Shown here: in pieces, positions 7,821 to 17,078 of the stretch
Layout: every line of letters begins with the position of its first letter
Numbering within the stretch: the stretch's first letter is position 1
DNA from: Flexithrix dorotheae DSM 6795
GTDB lineage: Bacteria > Bacteroidota > Bacteroidia > Cytophagales > Flammeovirgaceae
Length of the DNA: 64,000 nt
Direction: 5' to 3'
Assembly: GCF_000379765.1 (NCBI RefSeq)
Contig: NZ_KB903443.1
Coordinates: 332,951-396,950, forward strand
Made by a program: the position numbers and the translations under genes
Notes under the pieces: generated by a model
The model's input: the letters and a program-made list of their open reading frames with translations, nothing else
The model's database searches: none
Told to the model about the DNA's origin: nothing

Positions 7821-10800
7821 TTATTCCCCAATTTCCTTTAACAACTCCTCCACTGCTCTTTGTAATTGATTATCCTGATTTTTCGCTTTGGCATCAGGCT
7901 GATTTTCTAAAATAATATCAGGGTAAGCCGGAGTGTTTTCCATGTTTTTCCCAGATTCCAACACATACCAGCCTCTGTAAGGCAGCCTTACGAACGAACC
8001 ATCCAACAAGCCTCTTCCTCCAGTAGAAATCACTGCCCCAAAAGTTGGTTTTCCCACTAGTTTTCCAAGGTCAAGGCTTTTGTAAGCATGGGAAAATATT
8101 TCAGCATTTGAATAACTATTTTCATTACAAAGGGCAATAGAAGGTTTTGTCCATGAAGCTAAAGGCAAACGTTCTCCAAAGGGGTAATAACTTTTAAATT
8201 TTTGATTTTCCTCTTCAAGATTTTCCGCTGCTCCCCTGGGAACAGTGTAGGCATGCTGTTTCACATTTAAAACAGACATCAAATAGTCTGTGGTCCAGCC
8301 TCCTCCATTGTAGCGCACATCAATCACAATCCCCTTTTTTCCTAATCCACTGGCAGTAAGTTCACGCTCAAATTCTTCAAAACTGGTCCAGTTCATTCCT
8401 CTAATATGAATATAGCCTAGTTGCCCTCCTGAATATTTTTCTGTTAGCTTCTTTCTCTCTTTCACCCATTCTTCATATAATAAAGTAGTGATATAGGAAG
8501 ATGGTCTGATCACTACTTCACGGTTTTCACCCTGAGAATTTTGAACTTCTAATAAGACCTTTTCTCCACTTTTGTTTATTAATTTTTCAAATAGGTTGAT
8601 ACTGGCTGAGACGGGTTCATCATCCACTTTTAGAATAATATCTCCTTCATTTAATTTACTCAGCTCTCTGTCAGAAGCAGCATTTGGAATCACTCTTTTT
8701 ACCCTGATTCCATTTTCCAAAGGTTCTGGTTCTATACCCAGATAGGCAATTCTTTCATTTTGAGTTTTGGCTCTGTCTGAACCGTAAAGTCCCATATGGC
8801 TTGCATTTAACTCCCCCAGCATAAAATTGAACATATCCTGGAAATCCCGCTCTGTGGAAGCATTAATGGCCCTGCTTTTATATTTTTCCTTTAAGGCTGC
8901 CCAATCTTGCCCATGGTAATTTGGATCATAAAATCCATCTCTTAAGGTTCGCCAGGCTTCTTCAAATATCTGATTTCTTTCAGCCGGATAGTTAATTTCC
9001 ATTTTTGCAGCATAAGGTAATTTTTCCACCTTTCCTTTTTCAGGATCAATTTTTACCAATGATCCTTCCGATTTTATGGCAAATAAATTTTTTCCTTTTT
9101 TATCGAAAGAAATACCATATGGATTTTGCCCGCCTTTTGTCACAGGTTTTACTTCACTCCCATCCCATTTAGCCATATATAAATCCATATCAGCCTTGTA
9201 ACTTTGCCTTCCGGAGCGGTTGGTCACAAAATAAAATGTTTCCCCGTCCTTTGAAACCGTTAAATCAGACTCATTTCCGGGAAGAGCTGTAACCTGGGTT
9301 ATCCTTTCATGGATATCCTCAAAATCAATTTTTATTTCCGGAGATTCTTCTTCTTCTTCATCTTTCTGATCACTTTCTGTTTCCTCATCTTCCAGTTCTT
9401 CCCAATCGTACTTAGTTTTTTCCCAATCTTCTTTTTTCAGCCAGACAAACCAAACATCGGCATCTCCATTATTTCTGGTGGAAAGAAATCCTAATTTAGA
9501 ACCATCTTCACTCCAAACAGCTCCATAATCACTCTTGGGATGAAGGCTTACATTAACAGGAGCTTTACTATTATCCGCAGGATGCAGGTAAATCTCTTCA
9601 TTAAAGTTCAAATCTTCCAAAGCATAAGCCAGCCACTTACTATCAGGGCTCCAACTAATATCAACCGGAGTAGCCCAGCCATCCAATAAACTGGTTTCGT
9701 TGGCCAGGGTACCTTCAGAAGAAATTTCAGCTGCAACTAATACCCCTCTCCCTCTTCTGAAAACTACTTTTTTCCCATCCGGAGAAATGATTGGATTAAA
9801 TTCATCTTCGGAAGTATTGGTGATTTTAAAAACACTTTTCCTCAAACTCTTAAATAGATTTTGTTCCTCTTTATCCCCGGATTTCACACCATACAAATCA
9901 AACTGCCCTCCCCTGTCGGAGGTAAAAATTAATAAGGAATCATTCACCCAGGCAATTCCCATCTCTCTACCGGGGTTGTTGGTTAACCTGACCGTTCTGC
10001 TTTTTTCAGTATCATTTTCAGTTAAAAAGACTTCCCCCCGTGCTACGAAAGCCAAATATTTACTATTTGGGGAAATAGCAAATTCAGAGGCCTCTCTCGA
10101 AAAGTTTTTATATTCTACAGGATCGAAGCGAAAATCCGGGGAAAGCTCAATATTTAATTTTTGTGGTTCTTCTCCGATTTTCAAATAATATAATGAAGTT
10201 CCCTGCTCCAATACCAGGCTTTTACCATCTGCACTTACATCAAAACTTCTAATTCCTTCATCCGAAAACTGAGTGATTTGTTCAGCATTTCCTTCAGGTT
10301 GGCCTTCCCTGTTAATTTTTTGTGAATGGATATTGTACCGGCCAGATTTGGCACTTAAAAAATAAAGTGTCTGATCATCGCCCCAATCTGCCTGAATATC
10401 CTGACCTTCAAAATCGGTGATCTGATTGTAGGTATCCTTTTCCTTATCATAAATCCAGACATCTCTATTGGCAGGCCCCTGATAAGTCTCTCTGGTGACC
10501 CGGCAGGAACCTCTAATAAAGGCCACAAACCTCCCGTTTGGAGAGGTGACAGGTGAAAAACCCAGCGCATCCATTGCTCTGGACGGAGTGCCTCCACTCA
10601 CAGGAACCGTATTAAATTCAAAAGTCCGTTCTACCTGTACAAACGATCTTCTCGTATGGAAAAATAAGGTTTCATTGCCAATCCAGGAAGAAAGCACATC
10701 GTGCGTAGAATGAAAGGTAAGTCTTTGGGGCTGACTTCCTGCTGCTTCTATCACAAAAATATCATCATTGCCAAACCGGTCACTGCTAAAGGCAATTTTT

Positions 10801-11036
10801 TGATCATTTGGACTCCATTTTGGTTTCCATTCATAAGCCTGATGAATAGTTAATCGTCTTGGAATTAATTCCCCGTTTAAAGATACGGTCCATATATCTC
10901 CCTGAAAAGAAAAGGCCACCTTCGAACCATCGGAATTTAGGCTTGGATAACGAAGCAAAGGAGGACTCTCCTGCGCAATAGAAAATCCAATTACCCACAA
11001 ATAGGTAATTGAAATGAAGAGTAGTTTTTTAATCAT
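7821..11036 (-). CDS. tricorn-type protease, S41 family
   Basis: 1071 residues, the usual tricorn length. A signal peptide (1-21, ending FSIAQ) marks it as exported, unlike the cytosolic archaeal enzyme. Order: WD40/PD40-like propeller repeats (YPSLNSDGSKVAFSF, WSPNDQKIAFSSDR, ISPDGKKVVFRRG) to about 560; a Glu/Asp-rich linker; a second propeller section; a tricorn C1-type helical region with NASHMG (S746-H747); a PDZ domain (about 770-850); and an S41 core with GIVIDVRYNGGG and the nucleophile in SYSNAEIF (S976). Archaeal tricorn uses equivalent Ser-His and Ser positions, so it should be active. Likely role: trimming peptides in the periplasm. It is followed at once by a terminator; the M20 peptidase gene lies 256 bp upstream on the same strand. 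Confidence 0.92.
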   Translation of the reverse strand: MIKKLLFISITYLWVIGFSIAQESPPLLRYPSLNSDGSKVAFSFQGDIWTVSLNGELIPRRLTIHQAYEWKPKWSPNDQKIAFSSDRFGNDDIFVIEAAGSQPQRLTFHSTHDVLSSWIGNETLFFHTRRSFVQVERTFEFNTVPVSGGTPSRAMDALGFSPVTSPNGRFVAFIRGSCRVTRETYQGPANRDVWIYDKEKDTYNQITDFEGQDIQADWGDDQTLYFLSAKSGRYNIHSQKINREGQPEGNAEQITQFSDEGIRSFDVSADGKSLVLEQGTSLYYLKIGEEPQKLNIELSPDFRFDPVEYKNFSREASEFAISPNSKYLAFVARGEVFLTENDTEKSRTVRLTNNPGREMGIAWVNDSLLIFTSDRGGQFDLYGVKSGDKEEQNLFKSLRKSVFKITNTSEDEFNPIISPDGKKVVFRRGRGVLVAAEISSEGTLANETSLLDGWATPVDISWSPDSKWLAYALEDLNFNEEIYLHPADNSKAPVNVSLHPKSDYGAVWSEDGSKLGFLSTRNNGDADVWFVWLKKEDWEKTKYDWEELEDEETESDQKDEEEEESPEIKIDFEDIHERITQVTALPGNESDLTVSKDGETFYFVTNRSGRQSYKADMDLYMAKWDGSEVKPVTKGGQNPYGISFDKKGKNLFAIKSEGSLVKIDPEKGKVEKLPYAAKMEINYPAERNQIFEEAWRTLRDGFYDPNYHGQDWAALKEKYKSRAINASTERDFQDMFNFMLGELNASHMGLYGSDRAKTQNERIAYLGIEPEPLENGIRVKRVIPNAASDRELSKLNEGDIILKVDDEPVSASINLFEKLINKSGEKVLLEVQNSQGENREVVIRPSSYITTLLYEEWVKERKKLTEKYSGGQLGYIHIRGMNWTSFEEFERELTASGLGKKGIVIDVRYNGGGWTTDYLMSVLNVKQHAYTVPRGAAENLEEENQKFKSYYPFGERLPLASWTKPSIALCNENSYSNAEIFSHAYKSLDLGKLVGKPTFGAVISTGGRGLLDGSFVRLPYRGWYVLESGKNMENTPAYPDIILENQPDAKAKNQDNQLQRAVEELLKEIGE

Positions 11037-11292
11037 TGTTGTTTGATTTAAGTAATTGTATTTTAATAATAATTATATTCAGGAACCTATTTATTCCTTT
11101 GAATGTAAGAAGCTAACCAGAAACAACCGCAATAAGTTTTTCCATCCAAATAGATATGCAACTAGCTGATATTCAAACAATTTCATTTTGAATAATTTAA
11201 AGCTGGCATTTCATAAAAAAGTCTATATTACTTGGATGAGTAATGGAAGTCCTGCAATATAAAAAAAAATCGCCAATTTTTAAGTTTACCCC

Positions 11293-12789
11293 CTATTTTC
11301 CCACATTTTTTAAAAGTAAATAATAAAAATTCAATGATTTAGAGAAGTCTTCAATTGAAATTCTTTCATTAATATCATGAAAGCCGATTGGGTCTGTTAC
11401 CGGCATAAACCGATAAATCTGATCGGTTAATTCCCGGTAATAACGACTATCAGTACCTCCAACAACCAGATAAGGGGTAACAATTGCCTCTGGAAATTGC
11501 TGTTTCACCGTTTGGGCAATAATATGATAACCAAAAGCTTCGGTTGGGGAAACTGGAGTTGGTTCACTTTTAAATCCTCCAATTTTAAGTTGTACCCTGT
11601 TATCCTGGAGAATTTCCCGGATGTGAGCAATTACATCTTCTGAAGTTTCTCCGGGCAAAACTCGGAAATTAATAGTAGCTTTTGCCTCAGAGGGAAGCAC
11701 ATTATCCTTGAACCCCGAGTTAATTATTGTTGGAGCGGTAGTCGTTCTTACCGAAGCATTTCCAGCTGGGCTTTTTTCATAAATGCTTAATACAACACCT
11801 TCAAACAGCCATAAATTCGCAAAAACTATCCGCTGGAGGAAAGGCATTTCAGGCCCAATATTCCCCAGTAATTCCCTTACGGGAGGTGTCAGTTTTTTCT
11901 CAAATTGATTATCCCTTAATTTCACAATGGCTCTGGATAACACTTCAATAGCGGTTTCAGATTGTGGCATACTAGAGTGTCCCCCAGGTAAATTAATAGA
12001 AAGTTCCACAGAAAGAAATCCTTTTTCCGCTGTCCCAATTAAGGCCACAGGAACATCAATTCCCGGAACTTTTTCTCCGGTAATTATCCCCCCTTCGTCC
12101 ATCACAAACTCTGGTTGAATATTATTTTCTTTCAGATATTCTACGATTTTTATTGCACCTTCTTTTCCTCCAATTTCTTCATCGTGTCCAAAGGCAAAAT
12201 AGATTGTTCTTTCTGGGGAATATCCTTCAGTCAGTAATTTTTCCACGGCTTCCAAATTGCCAATAATACTGATTTTATCATCAATGGCTCCTCTTCCCCA
12301 AATATGGCCATCAGCTATATCACCGCCAAAAGGTGGATGTTCCCATGTGGAATACATTTCCTTTTTCAGCTTCCCTACGCGCCTTTCAAACTCAATCTGA
12401 TTTTGTGGCTTTTCAATTGGTACCACATCCATATGTCCCATCAGAATAGCAGGTTTTAATGCTTTATTTTGGCCCTCCCATTTGTAAAGCAAACTGTATT
12501 TATTAATAACCTTTTTTTCAAGAAGAGAATCTGCCAAAGGGTACGCTTCCGATAAAAACTGATGAAAAGCCAGGAATGGAATAGAATCAAAATCATTGGG
12601 ATCTTCAAAAGAAATGGTTGGAAACTGGATAGCTCTTGAAAAGTTTTGAATAGATTTTTCCCCCACCTCAAAATGGCTTACCGGCTCAAAATCAGGCTGA
12701 TTATTTTTATATGTAAGCGTATTGAAAAGTAAAACTCCCAAAAGTAGAATAAAACCTAAAAGGAATAATGTCAGTATTTTTTTTACCAT
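11293..12789 (-). CDS. M20 family metallopeptidase (PM20D1/carboxypeptidase S-like)
   Basis: 498 residues with an N-terminal membrane anchor or uncleaved signal (about 4-25). The di-zinc site is intact: GHMD (H119, D121), GRGAIDDK (bridging D170), HDEEIGG (E204 general base, E205 ligand), MDEGG (D231), and a late His in GFHDIN. The dimerisation lid between the metal-binding halves (GGHSSMPQSETAIE, about 270-400) is present. The length and the WGRGAIDDK context fit the PM20D1/carboxypeptidase S branch, which hydrolyses or forms N-acyl amino acids or cleaves small peptides. It is encoded upstream of the tricorn-type protease on the same strand, 256 bp apart, so joint peptide catabolism is plausible but not shown. 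Confidence 0.9.
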   Translation of the reverse strand: MVKKILTLFLLGFILLLGVLLFNTLTYKNNQPDFEPVSHFEVGEKSIQNFSRAIQFPTISFEDPNDFDSIPFLAFHQFLSEAYPLADSLLEKKVINKYSLLYKWEGQNKALKPAILMGHMDVVPIEKPQNQIEFERRVGKLKKEMYSTWEHPPFGGDIADGHIWGRGAIDDKISIIGNLEAVEKLLTEGYSPERTIYFAFGHDEEIGGKEGAIKIVEYLKENNIQPEFVMDEGGIITGEKVPGIDVPVALIGTAEKGFLSVELSINLPGGHSSMPQSETAIEVLSRAIVKLRDNQFEKKLTPPVRELLGNIGPEMPFLQRIVFANLWLFEGVVLSIYEKSPAGNASVRTTTAPTIINSGFKDNVLPSEAKATINFRVLPGETSEDVIAHIREILQDNRVQLKIGGFKSEPTPVSPTEAFGYHIIAQTVKQQFPEAIVTPYLVVGGTDSRYYRELTDQIYRFMPVTDPIGFHDINERISIEDFSKSLNFYYLLLKNVGK

Positions 12790-13001
12790 TTTTGTGTCAT
12801 TTAAAGGCTAAGTATATTCAAACTAAAAATAAATTAAGAAGATTATCAAAGTCGTGATGCATATTTTTGCGAATAATCTTTTTTCAAATGAACTTTCACT
12901 GATGTTACAGGCCTTAAATAAGTAACATAAGTTTTATTCTGGTAATCAGTTGGTTAACCCACTAATTTACCTCATGTGTTCCATGCAAGTGCACTAGATT
13001 T

Positions 13002-13397
13002 ATGGCAAAGAAGAATGCAAAATTTGATTTAATTTCCTACGGCAGATATTCCAGGTGGGACAGGGAATCCAGCGAATTACCCAAAATTAAAGAACTTACT
13101 CACAAAATACCAGCTATTGAAGATGAGGAGTTTGGGTACATCATGGAAGTGAAAAGTGCCAAAGGCAAGCGGATCAGTTTTATGATTGAACATCCTTCAT
13201 TTAAAGATGAATCAGGAAAGGTTGCTTCGCCTTTTATTGGAGAAATTTTCATCAAAACAAACCCTTTTCGGTTTTTTCTGGGAGATTGTATCTGGCAGCC
13301 TGTACATGATAAAGTTGGAAAATGGAAAATCACAACTAAATATGAGGGAAAAATAATTTTAGAAAAAACATTCGAAATTTTTCTTCCGGTTAGGTAA
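13002..13397 (+). CDS. probable DUF3859 domain protein
   Basis: 131 residues, no signal peptide. It reads as a beta-sandwich: FDLISYGRYSRW, then ELTHKIPAIEDEEFGYIMEV, a long ISFMIEHPSF strand, PFRFFLGDCIWQP, and closing strands GKWKITTKYEGKIILEKTF. The tract with IPA..DEEFGY and the HP motif resembles DUF3859, a small family of unknown function found in proteobacteria and Bacteroidota. I am only fairly sure of this family. It is alone, 212 bp from the divergent peptidase gene and 324 bp from the next gene. Confidence 0.6.
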   Translation: MAKKNAKFDLISYGRYSRWDRESSELPKIKELTHKIPAIEDEEFGYIMEVKSAKGKRISFMIEHPSFKDESGKVASPFIGEIFIKTNPFRFFLGDCIWQPVHDKVGKWKITTKYEGKIILEKTFEIFLPVR

Positions 13398-13721
13398 TTT
13401 TTAAAGAATTTAAATAACTTTAAATAATAAAATGAATCCAACATACAAATTCAATTCATTTTCCCAGCTATTTTTGTAATTATCCAGATTTTTTATTAAC
13501 TCAAACAACTCATTTCCAAACATTTACATTTATTATATTGTTCAATAAAGGTATAAATGTTTTGGGGAAATCAATTCAATCAGATAAACAGGTTGAAATA
13601 TCAACAATCGTTTCATCAATTAACATTAATTTTTGAGACTCCCTTTTCCTTCAAATAAACCATGTTAAACTAAAATTATCTTCAATTAATAATTACTGTT
13701 ACTACTAAATAGCAGACAACT
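13398..13721. other. 324-bp intergenic region
   Basis: AT-rich with no gene-like frame on either strand. One isolated match to the Bacteroidota -7 element (TATTTTTG, 13469-13476) has no TTTG at the expected -33 spacing. It is about 245 bp from the next ATG, so I do not call a promoter. Confidence 0.5.
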
Positions 13722-14489
13722 ATGGATTCTGTTGCTATCTCTTTAAGTCTGATATTCGTTTTTTCCTTATTTTTTACGTCCAATCCGGAAAAAACATTAG
13801 AAGAAAGCCCTTCTTCCAATTACACCTTAACCAAAACTGATGGTATTTATCGCCTTGAAGGCATGTTTTTCAACAGCGATACCAAAGAACCTGTAAGCGG
13901 AGTGGATGTAATTATTACGAATATCAATAATGATTTTACCAAAACAGTTTCTACAGATGCCAGCGGCAGATTTTCTGCCAAACTTATAGATGAATCTGTT
14001 TATGCCATAGTTGGAGTAAAGCCCAAATATTTTCATTCCCCTATTAAAAATGTTTCTACCATAGGCTGGGATTCAGAAATAAAAATCCACACCAATATTC
14101 CTATAAAAAGAATTGAAAAAGGGAGATCTTACCTTATAGAACAACTGGATTTTGAGATTAATGATGTAAATATTTCTAATGAAAAAGGTTTCCAGAAGCT
14201 TGATAATCTTTTTGAAATTTTAAGAAGAAATCCGGATATTATATTAGAAATTGGGGTTCATACAGATTCACGGGGTAATGATATGTATAATCTGGAATTG
14301 TCTCAGGAAAGGGCCAACATGATCGCCAACTACTTGGTTTCCAAGGGAATAAACAATAATCGACTAAAAGCAATTGGTTATGGAGAAACCCGTCCTGCCA
14401 ACCATTGTACCAACAACGTAAAATGTTCCCATGCACAGCATGTTAAAAACAGAAGAACTGAATTCAGGGTGATAGAGTTTGAACAGTAA
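13722..14489 (+). CDS. OmpA-family protein with a carboxypeptidase-regulatory-like domain, paralog 1
   Basis: 255 residues. An N-terminal hydrophobic stretch (about 4-19) acts as signal or anchor. Residues 45-125 form a carboxypeptidase regulatory-like (Ig) domain: LEGMFFNSDTKEPVSGVDV, TVSTDASGRFSAKL. Residues 135-255 form an OmpA C-terminal domain that binds peptidoglycan: EIGVHTDSRGNDMYNLELSQ, YLVSKGINNNRLKAIGYGE, NRRTEFRV. Between them is the Bacteroidota insert with two Cys (HCTNNVKCSHAQH). It has the same layout as the next gene and as the end of the PorE-like protein at 30924-33149. Role: tethering something to the cell wall. No barrel domain is present. Confidence 0.85.
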   Translation: MDSVAISLSLIFVFSLFFTSNPEKTLEESPSSNYTLTKTDGIYRLEGMFFNSDTKEPVSGVDVIITNINNDFTKTVSTDASGRFSAKLIDESVYAIVGVKPKYFHSPIKNVSTIGWDSEIKIHTNIPIKRIEKGRSYLIEQLDFEINDVNISNEKGFQKLDNLFEILRRNPDIILEIGVHTDSRGNDMYNLELSQERANMIANYLVSKGINNNRLKAIGYGETRPANHCTNNVKCSHAQHVKNRRTEFRVIEFEQ

Positions 14490-14635
14490 GTGCCTGGGGA
14501 GTAAAAATAACCTTTAAATTTGGGGAGCCGGAATGGCTCTTAAGTTTGAAAATGAGGTGAGGGTGCTCAACATTAAAAAAGTAGAGGTGTTTAAATTTTT
14601 TTCCCTGTTTTTTCCAATCTAACCTGTTAAAAAAT

Positions 14636-14643
14636 TAAGTTTG
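14636..14643 (+). promoter_or_regulatory. possible Bacteroidota promoter for the second OmpA gene
   Basis: TAAGTTTG matches the -7 consensus TAnnTTTG. The -33 element would be TTTC (14611-14614), one base off TTTG, at a 21-bp spacing. It lies about 135 bp before the ATG at 14779. Weak, because such -7 matches occur by chance in AT-rich DNA. Confidence 0.25.
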
Positions 14644-14778
14644 TAGCTACAATTAAACTGACTATAGCCTGGAAATATCCGGGAAACTGCTACCCATAAG
14701 TATAAAAGTTCATCGAAACTGATTTTTTGGAATAATCTGCTTTTTAAAAGCAACTGTTTATTCCCGCGATTTTTAGCT

Positions 14779-15885
14779 ATGAAAAAAATCTTGTTTGCTA
14801 TATTTTCACCTTTTTCATTTTTATTACTGTGTTTTTTATTCTTTCAAGGGAATATACTTGCAGTTGATGACACTAAAAATAACCTTTCCCTTGCTTTCCA
14901 CCCTTCTTCAGATACTCTAAAAAATCCCTATATCATCAGTGGTAAACTCCTTGATAAGGAGATAAAGAAAAAGTCAAAAGCCAGGTATCATAACTTTACC
15001 ATTATTGCCTATAAAGTTACCAGAGACAAAAACAACCAGATTTCACATCTTAAAATTCAATTAAAAAAACACAAACAGCTCATTCAGGAAAATGGGGAAT
15101 TCGAACTTGAATTATATGGGAATCATGAATATTTCATTACCTGCCTGAAAGAAGGATACAGTTCTATTCCCGTATTTATGCCCAAAAGAAATGTAGCTAA
15201 AGGGCAGCATATCAGTATTGAAATCCCAATTGAGAAAAGTGAAAACGTGGTGGTAAAAGGTAATGTAGTCACGGAGGCAAACGGATCTGCCATTAATGAA
15301 GCCCAGGTGACCATTGAAGAAATTGAAACAGGGATAAAAAGGGTAATCACCACTGAAAGTGATGGGGCATTTGCCTTTTCCATCCTTAAAAAGCAACCTT
15401 ACCTGATTCACGCGTACAAAAAAGGTTTTTTTTATAATCCTTCGGATACGATAACCTCCTTTTCACCAGGAGAGTGGTCATTAAACAAGAATATTCAGTT
15501 GCAGGAAATTGTGGTTGGACAGGCGATAAGAGTAAAGGGTTTTTATTTCAACATCAATGATACTACCTTAACTGATTCCCAAAAAGAGGTGTTGGACAAC
15601 CTGCTGAATATTATTATAGATAATCCCGGAATCCACTTTGAGCTTTCTTGCCATTCAGATTCCAGAGGCAATGATGACTATAATCTGGAGCTGACCCAAA
15701 ACAGAGCAGAAGAGGCAGTACGTTATTTAGTGGAAAAAGGAGAAATAGAAGTTGAAAGGCTTACGGCAGTGGGATATGGGGAAAAATTTTTGGTCAATGG
15801 CTGTAAAAATGGCATCAGGTGTTCATCCAAAAAACATGAGGAAAACAGACGAATGGAGCTTAAGGTAATGAAAATTGTAGAATAA
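14779..15885 (+). CDS. OmpA-family protein with carboxypeptidase-regulatory-like domains, paralog 2
   Basis: 368 residues with an N-terminal signal (MKKILFAIFSPFSFLLLCF). Two Ig-like domains follow: residues about 50-150 (ISGKLLDKEIKKKSKARYH...) and about 155-245, a carboxypeptidase regulatory-like fold (VVKGNVVTEANGSAINEAQV, TTESDGAFAFSIL). The OmpA C-terminal domain spans about 250-368: ELSCHSDSRGNDDYNLELTQ, RLTAVGYGE, NRRMELKV. The Cys-pair insert NGCKNGIRCSSKKH is present. It is clearly related to the gene 290 bp upstream, so the pair arose by tandem duplication, with one extra Ig domain here. Expected to bind peptidoglycan from the periplasm. Confidence 0.87.
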   Translation: MKKILFAIFSPFSFLLLCFLFFQGNILAVDDTKNNLSLAFHPSSDTLKNPYIISGKLLDKEIKKKSKARYHNFTIIAYKVTRDKNNQISHLKIQLKKHKQLIQENGEFELELYGNHEYFITCLKEGYSSIPVFMPKRNVAKGQHISIEIPIEKSENVVVKGNVVTEANGSAINEAQVTIEEIETGIKRVITTESDGAFAFSILKKQPYLIHAYKKGFFYNPSDTITSFSPGEWSLNKNIQLQEIVVGQAIRVKGFYFNINDTTLTDSQKEVLDNLLNIIIDNPGIHFELSCHSDSRGNDDYNLELTQNRAEEAVRYLVEKGEIEVERLTAVGYGEKFLVNGCKNGIRCSSKKHEENRRMELKVMKIVE

Positions 15886-16265
15886 TTACCTGTGCTAATT
15901 TTTTTGATTTCCTGAATTCTCGTATTCTCTCCTATTGGCACTCTTAACAGTCAATACCCCCATAATTTGAAAAATGGACACTAAAAAAAGGAGCTTAAAT
16001 AAACTCCTTCTTTTAACCTAACAATTAATCAAGTTATAAGATTAATCAATCGCAAATTTGAAGTTATGCTCATTTCAATTTAAAGAGAAGCTAAAAGTTT
16101 TTTGAAAAAACACATTAAAATCCAATAACGATTAGGTCTAATCTAAAAAATGCTGTAAAAAAATAAGCAGAACATTAAACACCTGATACAAAGGTATCGC
16201 TGTCTCTACTTAAATTCAATACCCCTAATTGGGTATTTTTACTTCAAAACAGGCCCAGGACCAAA
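15886..16265. other. 380-bp convergent intergenic region
   Basis: Lies between convergent genes. It holds the probable terminator at 15986-16013; the rest is AT-rich with no gene or repeat that I can support. Confidence 0.5.
15986..16013. terminator. probable terminator after the second OmpA gene
   Basis: A stem of AAGGAG / CTCCTT around CTTAAATAAA, flanked by an A-run on the left and CTTTT on the right. Two more inner A-T pairs can form across one mismatch. It could serve both the plus-strand OmpA gene and, less well, the minus-strand exonuclease gene. Confidence 0.55.
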
Positions 16266-17078
16266 TTACTTGAGCTTATTAAACTGACTAAGCTTAATTT
16301 CCGTGAGTTTTTGCTTGGTATTCAGGGCAAATTCATTCTTAAGAATCCAGTCGTAATATCCTGGTTCTTTCTCCAACACCTCCAGAACAGGTTTGTTTTT
16401 GTGTTTTCCAAAATTAAATACCGCTACTCCCTTATTGTTGTACACCATTCTGCCTGCCAAATCTATCATATTTGAAGCAGTAATTTTATGCAGTGCATTC
16501 ACATCATTTTCCACTGGAACTGAGGTTTTTCCAGTTTTGGGATCCTTGTATTCCATGCCTTCATATTTTTTTACCTGGGCATCCAGTACTTCGTAAGTAG
16601 CAAGGGTATCGGCTTCTGCACTATGAGCGTCTTCCAGTTCTTTTCCACAATAAAATTTCACAGCTGCACTCAGCGTTCTGGGTTCCATCATATGAAATAT
16701 TTTCTGAGCATCCACCAACTTTCGGTTATTCACATCAAACTCTACTCCTGCCCTTAAAAATTCTTCAACCAAAAGAGGAATATCAAACCTCAATATATTA
16801 AATCCAGCCAAATCACAACCTTCCAGAAACTTAGCCATTTCCTTTGCGATTTGCTTAAAAGTAGGAGCATCTTTCACATCTTCATCATATATACCGTGAA
16901 TCATACTCGTTTCTGCCGGGATTGGCACTGTAGGATTTACTTTCTTGGTTTTAATGATTTGTTCCCCACTGGGCATCACCTTCACTATTGAAATCTCAAC
17001 AATCCGATCCTTAATCACATTTATCCCAGTGGTTTCCAGATCAAAAAAGGCTAGTGGATTTCTTAACTTTAGATACAT
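16266..17078 (-). CDS. DnaQ-like 3'-5' exonuclease with an ExoX-type C-terminal domain
   Basis: 270 residues, cytosolic. The DEDDh exonuclease core (1-170) has all catalytic residues: FDLETTG (D13, E15), FDIPLL (D99), AHSAEAD (H152, D157). A C-terminal module follows at about 215-270 (VFNFGKHKNKPVLEVL, YYDWILKNEF) that resembles the small domain at the end of exodeoxyribonuclease X and DUF3820 proteins. So this is a free-standing nuclease, not the epsilon subunit fused to PolC. It probably removes 3' mismatches or single-stranded tails in repair. It sits alone; the M61 gene is 350 bp upstream. Confidence 0.88.
   Translation of the reverse strand: MYLKLRNPLAFFDLETTGINVIKDRIVEISIVKVMPSGEQIIKTKKVNPTVPIPAETSMIHGIYDEDVKDAPTFKQIAKEMAKFLEGCDLAGFNILRFDIPLLVEEFLRAGVEFDVNNRKLVDAQKIFHMMEPRTLSAAVKFYCGKELEDAHSAEADTLATYEVLDAQVKKYEGMEYKDPKTGKTSVPVENDVNALHKITASNMIDLAGRMVYNNKGVAVFNFGKHKNKPVLEVLEKEPGYYDWILKNEFALNTKQKLTEIKLSQFNKLK

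Noticed and set aside
9700..10188. 162-codon plus-strand frame opposite the tricorn gene
   Set aside because: It lies wholly inside a well-supported gene, and its Ser/Pro/Leu-rich composition is typical of a reverse-strand reading.
12862..12869. TATTTTTG as a promoter for the DUF3859-like gene
   Set aside because: It matches the -7 element only; nothing like TTTG is found 19-21 bp upstream, and such octamers are expected dozens of times by chance in this AT-rich window.
14525..14539. GAGCC-GGAAT-GGCTC hairpin after the first OmpA gene as a terminator
   Set aside because: The stem is only 5 bp and is not followed by a T-run, so I did not call it.
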